A stretch of 64,000 bases of DNA from Nipponacmea schrenckii (Eukaryota > Mollusca > Gastropoda > Lottiidae), in assembly GCA_030562195.1 (NCBI GenBank), contig JAUJPP010000012.1:25115476-25179475 (forward strand), in the 5' to 3' direction. The translations under genes were made by a program, and so were the position numbers. The notes below the pieces were generated by a model that had not been told where the DNA came from, did no database searches, and saw nothing but the letters and a program-made list of their open reading frames with translations. Shown here one piece after another: positions 47,401 to 59,400 of this stretch. Within the stretch, counting starts at the first letter, position 1; every line of letters starts with the position of its first letter.

Positions 47401-50400
47401 CTACTATAATATTTCTATTTTTAAGCTGACCCCACCCCTACTATAAGTTCTATTTTTAAGCTGACCCCACCCCTACTATAAGTTCTATTTTTAAGCTGAC
47501 CCCACCCCTACTATAATATTTCTATTTTTTGCCCAGGGTGAGGTAGAACAGATTGCCATGATGAAACCTAAAGCCCAGTCTGAACATGAAGATGGTATGT
47601 TAGAGTTTTTAGAAGATATTATTGGGAGTAATAGATTTAAGGAACCTATTGATATTTTATCTAAACGAGTTGAAACATTGAATGAATTCCGAGCCGAAAA
47701 GGTAAGTGTATTAGCTCTCTTAGTGATGTCACTTAACCTGCTTTAATTTTGAGGAGAGCCACAGTGGTTCAGTGAGTTAGACACTAGCTCGCTAACCTGA
47801 AGGCCCCAGGTTAATTCCTAGAATTGGTGGAGATAATTATTTGAGCCGTGGTGGTTCAGTGAGTTAGTACGGGTTCAATCCTAGCAAGGGTCAAGATAGA
47901 CTGTCCGATTTTTCAACCTGGTTTCACATTGTGATGTACATAGGAGGGACTGATACGTTTGGGCAGCATAATAAACTGAAACCCTGTGTTCTACATGGTG
48001 TACATGATAAAGGCCCCTTGACAGATGAAAAGAGTAGGTTTATGTCGCTGAGCTCAAGTCAGACATAGATTAACTTTAACCACAAATACTGGGCCTTGCA
48101 AGAAGGGAAGTAACTCTTGTTAAAAAGAGAATAACCCAGACCACAATATAACAGTATGTTTTTATATAATTAATATATATGTTTTGTGTTTTAGTTAAAC
48201 AGAGTAAAAGTTGTAGAGAAAGAGAAAGATGATCTAGAAGGACCCAAGAATGAAGCTGTAGAATTTCTAAACAAGAAAATGAGTTGACCACCATTAACTC
48301 AACTTTAATTTAATGAAGATTTACCCTTATACCACAAATAATATCAGTTGTTGTTAGATGTAACAATGGTGTATTTCGTCTCTATATTAAAGGCCCACGG
48401 ATAATCAGGTGGAAGATCAAACGAAGGTGAAGCTGTAGACGATCTGATTAACTAATTACAAATATGTGGCCTGAGGGTTCTTGTCTAAAAAGAGAATAAA
48501 CTCACTACATTATAGACAGTATGTTTTACTGTAATTAATATATTTTCTGATATTTTTATTAAACAGATAAAATTGTAGATGCAAGAGAGTTCTGAAGACC
48601 AAGGATGAGTTAGTTTATTAAAACGAAAATGAGTTTGCCCTGCATCAAACAGTCAGATTTGCCTGTTTAATTAAGATGTTATCCTTAGTCAAATAGTTAG
48701 TTGCCTGTTATAAATGAAAATTTCATGGTTATGTGTTTAATTCTGATCATGATTTCATCATTATTGCCCTGTTAATAATCTGGAAAATTCAAGCAAGAGT
48801 TAAATTCCACTGTTAAAAACGATCACAGTCAAGAGTTATTGACCTGTTTAATTAAACTGATAATATTTCAGTAAGAGTTATTGCCCTGTTTAATTAAACT
48901 GATAATATTTCAGTGAAGAGTTATTGCCCCTGTTTAATTAAACTGATAATATTTCAGTGAAGAGTTATTGCCCCTGTTTAATTAAACTGATAATATTTCA
49001 GTCAAGAGTTATTGCCCCTGTTTAATTAAACTGATTATATTTCAGTCAAGAGTGTGTAGAGAATGAAGAGAAAGCTAGTGAAGAATATGGTAAAATAAAG
49101 GAAAGTTTGAAAGAAGTAGATAAAAGGTTAACAGAAATTACCAATACCAAGAAATCTCACGCTGAGGAGCATAAAAACGTCTTCAAGTAAGTTTGGAATT
49201 TCATTTCTAGAAACTGTGTGATAGATATACAGAAAAACATATTAAAATTCCTAGTTTGAGGTATATGAAGGAATTATCTGTTTATAATCTAATATTCTGA
49301 GAGATTATTCCCTTATTAAACTGTATATTAGTAAGATTGTAGAAAAAAAGTAAAATCCCTATTTAAAGGATATGGTGAAAATTAAGGAATTTAGTTTGAA
49401 ACTATTACATATATTCGAACCCAAATCAACCCCTTATAGAAAAGATATATATACAAATAGAAAGTAAAATTCCTAGTTTGAGGTATATTTGAAGGAATTA
49501 TGTGATTTTTGTGTATTTCTAGTACTTCTGAAGACTATTTACATATATTCAAGACACAAATCAACCCTTATAGAAAAGACATATATAGAAATAGAAAGTA
49601 AAATTCCTAGTTTGAGGTATATTTGAAGGAATTATGTGATTTTTGTGTATTTCTTGTACTTCTGAAGACTATTAATATATTCAAGACCCAAATCCACTGT
49701 AGAAAAGAGCAAATCATGGGTTTGACTGATAGATTTATGCAATTTTCAAAATATTTTTATATTTGTTAACAGAGATTTTCAAGATTTACAGAAAGAAACA
49801 GAGAAGAATAAAGAAACGTTTAATGAATTTGAACAGAAAGATGTAAAATTCCGCGAAGATTTGAAACATACCAAGGTCACGATTAAAAAACTTGAAGCAA
49901 CACAGATTAGTGAGAAGAAAAAGGTAAAAAAATTGTATTAGGAAACCTGCTGTCTTAGCAAACTGAAAGAACTTATTAAGAGCGCTTGATTGGTGATGAC
50001 TGCACTGTCAGGAACCATGGTATCTACTTGGGCGATGATATAAATGTCGCGAAAATATAGGTGGGGATCAAATTAAAAATAGTGAAAATGAAAATTTTTT
50101 TAAAATTCCTTGCCCATGTTTTATCTCTATATATCTTCCCAACAGTCTATTTGACTTGGTGACAATAGATAAACATCCTCACTATTCTCAACTTTAAATA
50201 AGTAATAGAAAGAGTTACATAATAGTGATCATAGACTACTGGAGTGTTTCTGAAGAAGGCATTTATGCTGAAATGTTAGACAACAGAATAGTAGTATATA
50301 TTTGTCATCTTTCTGCACTTTTAAAAAAAAACTGTTTGTTTATTCCTTGGTCATGGAAGAAGATTTAAAACTTTATTTTTAATGTAGATAGAAGAATTAA

Positions 50401-53400
50401 AAGCTGTACCTGAACACAGTGAGAAGTTAGTTGAAGAATTACAAGTTAAACTAGAGAAACTGGAAGTAGAGAAAAAGAAAGAAGAAGAGAGCATGAAGAA
50501 AGTTATGGACAGTTTAAAAACTGAGACTAAGGTAAATCTAAATCCCTCACCCCTGGTGGCATCTTACTGAAGGTGTTACCCAAGAAAAAACAAGTTCCCA
50601 AAACAATCTTGAGAAGGATACTGCGTCTTAGAATGAAAATAAAAAACATAACAGAATCCTTATATAATCTGATAAATCACCAAAAAACTTAGTAATTATC
50701 AATAAAAATACAATTTATGAATTGATTACAGAGATTCTGTTACTTTATGACACCAGGTAAGTTCACTGATGAATATATACTCATATTGACCATTCTTGAG
50801 AACTAAAATTTTATGTTCTTTCTAAGATCGCAGTATCACTTTAAAATTTGTTCAGTTGTCGAAAGTTAATCTCACAATTATTGAATGTCTGCCATGACTG
50901 GTATATATGGCCAAATAAACAGCTCTGACTGTAACTGGAGCACCATGTTCTATAACTAGAGTCAATATTAAACTATATTATATTGAATGTCTAGAGTCAA
51001 TATTAAACTATATTATATTGAATGTCTAGAGTCAATATTAAACTATATTATATTGAATGTCTAGAGTCAATATTAAACTATATTATATTGAATGTCTAGA
51101 GTCAATATTTAACTATATTATATTGAATGTCTAGAGTCAATATTAAACTATATTATATTGAATGTCTAGAGTCAATATTAAACTATATTATATTGAATGT
51201 CTAGAGTCAATATTAAACTATATTATATTGAATGTCTAGAGTCAATATTAAACTATATTATATTGAATGTCTAGAGTCAATATTAAACTATATTATATTG
51301 AATGTCTAGAGTCAATATTAAACTATATTATATTGAATGTCTAGAGTCAATATTAAACTATATTATATTGAATGTCTAGAGTCAATATTAAACTATATTA
51401 TATTATTTACCAGGGTTTACAAGAGGAGAAAGAAATAAAAGAAACTAAAGTATTAGAAATATGTAAATCAGTCAATGATGTTAAATCAACTGTAAGTCTA
51501 GTTGTCTTTTTCTTTGTTTGAAATATTCTCTCGGTGTTGTTTCTCATTTATTGATACATAGAGAATCAATTACTCGTCTTTATTGAAACCAAAAGTATCA
51601 CTACAAGTCAATAAAGGTGCAGGTGTAGTTCAATTTTATCTAAAAAGACAAGTTTGAGATTTTATTTATCACCCAATATTACTGTTAGTTAATAAAGAAA
51701 AAAATAATAACGGAATATTTGTAGAGTTATCTCCTAGGATTTATAGTGCAGTAGATAACGCTTTTTGTAAAGAGACTAAAATCTATATGAAAATGATCAG
51801 GTATAAGGCTTGTTAAGAAATATATGTAGAGTAACAGATTCTGTTTGAATATTTGTAATTTCAGTATCAAGTTGCCCAATCAGAGTTAGATGTTTATCTG
51901 AGTAATCAAACCAGAGAACAGAATAAACTCAACGAGATAACTGAGAAACTGGAGACGGCACAGACTACTTTAAAACAGAGAACAGAGTAAGTAGATTATT
52001 ACAATGGTAGGATATCTTGATAACTTGATATACATCACCTGTTCTATACAACAGTCAGTTAGAGTGTTGGTATTTACATGACGTCATTAGCTTGGTTACG
52101 TCGGGTAAATGTCAACTGTGGGTTCTGATCTAGATCTGAGAAAGTAAGATGACCTTAAATAAGTCATCTTCACTCATAATTCCAGTCCACCCAGCTGTTA
52201 ATGGGTGCGGATAATCCGGGAAAGATCAATGCCAAGAGGTTTGTCAACTGGTAGAAAGAATCTTTGACTGTGAACCGAAGTTATCTTTGTAAATATACTT
52301 GATTCTTTCCATACTTAGTCTAAAAACTGACATATTTTGATATTTTTAGAAATATAGTTGAAATGGAGAAGCGAATTCCCGATCTAGAGAAAATGGTTAC
52401 TAAATGTCGTAAAGATTATAAACAAGTAGAAGAAAAGGAGGCTCAATCTACACAAACAGTAAGATTTTAAAAACGTTAATTCTTTTAACATGGGTTACTT
52501 CCCTTTTAGAAGGGATACAAAAGACTTATTCTCATAATTGATTTTATCGCAAGTACAACTCCATACAAGAAATTCTTATAGTAAAATATTTCTGTGGAAC
52601 AGGGCCTTGAAGAAATGAAATATAAAAGATAATGGTGTAACGTTTGATATATTATAGGTGAGAGAATTAAGAGAGAAGTTAGAAGTATCGCGAAGTTCCA
52701 TGCAGGCTGATATGAATAAAGGGAAAGTTATAAAAGCTTTAATGAATCAGAAGAGACAGGGTGAAATACCAGGAATATACGGCCGTTTGGTACGTAGTTT
52801 ACAACATCTTCTTGATATATATATCTAATGTACATACATGATAGTTGTTCCTTGGATTCAAACTTTAGGTTGTCAAGTTTTGATGTTCTTGGGAGCCGCT
52901 AACCTGAGAGTCCAAGCTTTAATCCCAGCAAAGGTCGAGATGGTCTTTTGGATTTTTCAGCCCAGTTTCCCCCTTGTCAGTGATGCAGGTCTGAGGGACT
53001 GACACAGAAAAAGTATCTACAACAACTTCTTGACATAAATATCTTATGTACATATATGATAGTTGTTCCTTGGATTCAAACTTTAGGTTGTCAAGTTTTG
53101 ATGTTCTTGGGAGCCGCTAGCCTGAATGTCCAGGGTTCAATCCCAGCAAAGGTCAAGATGAACTTTCAATTTTTCAGTCCAGTATCCCCTTGCCAATGAT
53201 GGAGGTCGGAGTGAATGATGTTAATTGGATATGACAATGTGTTACAGGCTGTGCACATTAAAGACCCCTTGACAGTTGAAAAACGATTGAGTTAGGATGT
53301 AAAACTCCACTTCATTTCGTATGTATTAATATTTTATTTCTAGGGTGATTTAGGTGGTATAGATAAACAATATGACGTTGCCATATCAACAGCTTGTGGG

Positions 53401-56400
53401 GCGTTAGATAATATCGTCGTAGATACCATAAACACAGCCCAGAAATGTGTCAACTATCTGAAACAGGCCGATGTAGGTGTCGCCACCTTTATAGCCTGGA
53501 CAAGATGGCACGATTTAAAGAACAGGCGGCCAGAAAAATACAAACGTAAGTCATTTAGAACAAATAAATATTTTTAAATGTTATTTAACAATGTGCTGCA
53601 GTAGTCACGTTTTGTAGTTGGTAGCAAGATAGATTGTCATCTGCTAGAACAGTGGAATAGATCAGTAGTGAGTTAGCTTGTCATCTGATAGGACAATGAA
53701 ATAGCTCAGTAGGTTGGATTGTCGTCTGATAGGACAGAGAAATAGTTCTTTCTGCATAAGATTGCCTTTTAACAAAACACACAATTTGTTTATTTCAGTC
53801 CGGAAAATGTGCCACGACTATTTGACCTTGTGAAGGTTAATGATGAAGATGTGTTACCAGCGTTTTATTACGCGTTACGAGATACACTAGTTGCCAAGGA
53901 CCTAGATCAAGCCACAAAGATTTCATATGGTAAAACACGGTACAGGGTCGTGACCTTACAGGGCCAGGTTATAGACATTGCAGGTACGTACTGTTTGATA
54001 AGACTTATCCACCTGTTGATGACAGTGTAATTTGTTGAAATGTTGTATATTATTGTATTAAATTGAGAAGTAGTATACCATAAAACTGTCTTTATTATTC
54101 ATATGCTTCCTACCCCTAAATGTCGCTTAAGAATTATATACCTTGTTTGGTGTGTGTTGTGAAGCTACGACTCATTTAAGGCCCTCTGATATTATAATTC
54201 TTAGTTTTAGTGGAATTGCAGGAACCACTGATTAATGGTATAAATTGATGCTATCAATGTCCCTGATACACATACAATATGTAGAAAATATAATTAATAC
54301 TCTATCATTAAGAAAAGTAATCTATCTAAATATTTTCTCTCCGTGTTTCACAGGTACTCTATCAGGGGGAGGTAATCAGGTGTGTAAAGGTCGAATGGGG
54401 TCATCTGCTGTAGCAAACGTAGATCCTAGACAACTTGTAGAAATTGAGAAGTCTCTAGAAAAGGTATGTTTTACTTGTAATATATATTATACTTATAATT
54501 CCCTCCATTGCACACTCCATGGTGTTGTGGGGTCACATTAAACCAAACCTAGAAAAATATCACCCTCCTCCCCTTTCATTTCAATTCCCCCGTTTGTGAT
54601 ATTGCAGGCGTCAGTCGAGACGGAAGGGTTCCGAGAGAGTAGAGACAGACTGGAAGAAATGATACGTGTTCAGGAACGAGATCTAAAAACACTTGAAACA
54701 AACATGGTCAATTATAAAAACGAAATTCAGGTTAGTGATGGATCATTTTAAATTTATTATGGAGTGGTTTAAACTCTGAGAGAAAAACAATTCTATTCTA
54801 CAAGGATAACAACTTAGGATCGCTGGGATGCTTTCTACCAGCTGGTCCTTGGTCAAACCTCTTGGTATTGATTTTACAAGAATAACAACTTGGGTTCACA
54901 AGGATCCTTTCTACCAGCTGGTCCTTGGTCAAACCTCTTGGTAATGATTTTACAAGGATAACAACTTAGGTTCACTAGGATCCTTTCTACCAGCTGGTCC
55001 TTGGTCAAACCTCTTGGTATTGATATTACAAGGATAACAACTTAGGTTTACAAGGATCCTTTCTACCAGCTGGTCCTTGGTCAAACCTCTTGGTATTGAT
55101 ATTACAAGGATAACAACTTAGGTTTACAAGGATCCTTTCTACCAGCTGGTCCTTGGTCAAACCTCTTGGTATTGATTTTACAAGAATAACAACTTAGGTT
55201 CACAAGGATCCTTTCTACCAGCTGGTCCTTGGTCAAACCTCTTGGTATTGATATTACAAGGATAACAACTTAGGTTCACAAGGATCCTTTCTACCAGCTG
55301 GTCCTTGGTCAAACCTCTTGGTAATGATTTTACAAGGATAACAACTTAGGTTTACAAGGATCCTTTCTACCAGCTGGTCCTTGGTCAAGCCTCTTGGTAT
55401 TGATTCTACAAGGATAACTACTTAGGTTCACAAGGATCCTTTCTACCAGCTGGTCCTTGGTCAAACCTCTTGGTATTGATATTACAAGGATAACAACTTA
55501 GGTTCACAAGGATCCTTTCTACCAGCTGATCCTTGGTTAAACCTCTTGGTATTGATTTTACAAGGATAACAACTTAGGTTCACAAGGATCCTTTCTACCA
55601 GCTGGTCCTTGGTCAAACCTCTTGGTATTGATATTACAAGGATAACAACTTAGGTTCACTAGGATCCTTTCTACCAGCTGATCCTTGGTCAAACCTCTTG
55701 GTATTGATTTTACAAGGATAACAACTTAGGTTCACCTGGATCCTTTCTACCAGCTGGTCCTTGGTCAAACCTCTTGGTATTGATTTTACAAGGATAACAA
55801 CTTAGGTTCACCTGGATCCTTTCTACCAGCTGGTCCTTGGTCAAACCTCTTGGTATTGATTTTACAAGGATAACAACTTAGGTTCACAAGGATCCTTTCT
55901 ACCAGCTGATCCTTGGTCAAACCTCTTGGTATTGATTTTACAAGAATAACAACTTAGGTTCACAAGGATCCTTTCTACCAGCTGGTCCTTGGTCAAACCT
56001 CTTGGTATTGATTTTACAAGGATAACAACTTAGGTTCACAAGGATCCTTTCTACCAGCTGGTCCTTGGTCAAACCTCTTGGTATTGATTTTACAAGGATA
56101 ACAACTTAGGTTCACTATAGGATCCTTTCTACCAGCTGGTCCTTGGTCAAACCTCTTGGTATTGATTTTACAAGGATAACAACTTAGGTTCACTAGGATC
56201 CTTTCTACCAGCTGGTCCTTGGTCAAACCTCTTGGTATTGATTTTACAAGGATAACAACTTAGGTTCACAAGGATCCTTTCTACCAGCTGGTCCTTGGTC
56301 AAACCTCTTGGTATTGATTTTACAAGGATAACAACTTAGGTTCACAAGGATCCTTTCTACCAGCTGGTCCTTGGTCAAACCTCTTGGTATTGATTTTTCA

Positions 56401-59400
56401 GATTATCCCTACCATTAACAGATTTTATTTTTGTTGTAGGCAATGAAAGACCAGATACCAGGACTAACTCAACTTGTTAAAACTCAGGAAGAAAAGGTGA
56501 AAGAAGTAGCACCAGATCCTAACGAACTGAAAAACCTGGAGAAAAAAGTTGCTAAATTTAAAGCAGGTAAAATTATATGTTTGTATTGTTATTGTTTTGA
56601 ATTCCAAGAGATTTAAATGAAACTTAAGGAGGGGAGGTAATCACACAAGCTAAAGTTACCAGGGACGTCTGTGGATCCTGTAACTCTACTAAAACTAACT
56701 GTTTGGGGATGCCAATGTCACACAAGCTGGTGTTTACCCTAGACTTAGATGCCTCTGGTTTCCCTGGGTGCTGTTCTCTGGTACATCCCTTGCCTCGGGT
56801 ATGTCTTTTGATCCCCTGTTTTTTATCACGCATCACTATGGTTTATTTTGATTATAATATTGACTTGAACTAATGTATTTTGTAGAGTACGACAAGATAT
56901 CAGCTGGTTATACTAAACTACAAGATGAGGTCAAACAGTACGTCATCAAATTATTTTGTATGGTTTATTAATCAGCATGTTGTTTATACTTGGGTTAAAT
57001 CTTACTTTGATCTATTAAAGTTGGTCTTCATTAGGTACAACAGAGTAGGATGTAAAACTCCCATTTATTTATATGATCTATCCAAGTAAGGACTTGACAA
57101 TTTCAATAACTGATCAGTCAGTTGTCAGGAATACTAAAGAACAAGACTCTATAGTGACAGATATTTAGGGAATGGATGTAGATCTTGTTATCGTTATTGG
57201 GAAATCAACGCTGGTTTATCACGTGAAAGACAAATGACCTGGTTTATTGAAGGCAGTTATAATGGAAATGTATATAAAAAATTTCAGTTTAAATGATAAG
57301 ATAATGGAGATAGGTGGAAGTAAAATTAAGGCCGTCCAGTCGAATCTAGATGCTGTTTCTAAAGAGATAGATCAGACCATGGGGAATATTACTAAAACTA
57401 AAGTTAGTGTTAAAACAGCTGAAAGGTAGGGTTGGTTTTTAAACATTTATTACAGTCACAGGTGTCTTGTAATTTCTATATTAGATTTCTAATCGATGTG
57501 AGGATCCCACGACAGTAAAAAATCACAAAATGTGTAGGCTAATGTTGCGGTCCTGGCAAAATTCCCCTCATGGAACACTGCATGGCATTGCCCGTTTACA
57601 TTAGCCCATTAGGTGCAGAAGAGTAAGACATATGACTCCAATTCATTTATTTCTAAGCAATGTGGTTGGTTGACAAAATGTTCAAGTGTTTGGTATGACA
57701 ATAAACTAAGTCCTGAGGCCTTCTATAAAAAATGCAGTAAACTGATTGGTCAACTTAACTTAATTTAAATCAATTTTAGTGATTGACCAACTTAATTTAA
57801 AATCAGATGACTGGAACACTAAAATTATCTTTGATTTTGATTTTATATTTTAAAGAATTATAATGCAAGGGATATAACTCTATTTAATGTTTAAAACAAG
57901 GGATATAACTCTATTTTTTATAAATATATTTATTTGCTAGAAATTTAAAGAAAGCAGAAGACAAACTAGAATCTACGATAGAAGAAATACAAGAAAATAA
58001 AGATAAAATGGCCGAATTAGAGAAAGCGTTTGAGCAGATGGAGAAGGATGCCATGGAAGTCCTGGAGAAATACGAAGATTCTCAGGTAAGGTATTTATTT
58101 TGGCTTGTTATTCTAAGGAATATAGTTTTACAACATTTTGCTTGCTTCCTTGGATTTTGTCTAGTTTTATAACATCATGGAACTAATTTCAATCACTTTG
58201 TTTGTCTCCAGGGTAAAATGAAGGAAGTGGAAGTTATTTTAAATAAAATCAAGAAAAATATGATGGAACTAGAAGAAGAGGAGACGAAACTACAGAAGGA
58301 TAATATCGATGTCCGTTATCAACTTGATAAATATGATAACTTAGTCAAAGAAAATAAATCTAAAACTAAACATTGGAAAAAAGAGGTATGGTTATTGTAA
58401 ATTATAGTTGTTGTTATATTGTGGTCTTAGAATATATCTGTGTTAAAAGTTACCTCCCTTGAGGAGATATATGGCTGGAAGAGTCTGAAAAAAAGGAGGT
58501 AAATTTGATAGACTGTGTTTTGTCTTCTAATCCAAGACATCACTTGAAACACGATTCCCATTGTAAATATTGTAGTCTGAAGATAAATCTGTGTTAAGAA
58601 TTATCTCCCTTGAGAAGTTTGGAGGCTAAAAATAAAAACAGTTCATAATGAAAATCCACATCACTTAAAAAACAAATCCCAACAGGACAGGTTTGAATAA
58701 ATTTGTGATCCTCTTTGATGTTGCGTCACACCACAAAGTGACGTTAATTATAAAACTGAATTATCTCCCTTTCAGATCAGTAAATTATCAATATCACCTA
58801 TTGACGGTGAAGAAATAACAGAATTACTTCCCCCGTCAGAAGATACAGTAAAATCTCTGAAGAAAGACCAGTTAATCTATACTATCACGGTCATGGAAGA
58901 GAATATCCGACAGATGAAACCCAATATGGCCGCCATCACAGAATATAGGAAGAAGGTTAGTTCAATGCCATGCTGCGTGCAATGAGGGAAATTTTGTCAG
59001 GACAGCGGCATAAGCTTACTCCTTTCTTGCAATTTGCAACTGCTGATGGATCCTTAACATGTACAGCCTGTAGAACATAGGGCCACGGTTTATTGTCTCA
59101 TCTGAACGACTAGATCTTTTACCATGTCTGTCCCTACATCACGGAGAAGGGAGACAAGTTTTATTTTAACAGCTAATAAAGTAATATGTGTAACACATAG
59201 GCCCTCGGTTTATTGTCTCATCTGAACGACTAGATACTTTTCCAGTCTCTCTGACCTGCATCACGGAGAAGGGAGACAAGTTTTATTTTAACATCTAATA
59301 GAGTAACCTGTGTTTATTCCAGGAAGAGGTGTATTTAAAACGAGTGTCTGAATTAGACGATATAACAGACGTCCGTGATAAACAACGTCGTTACCACGAA

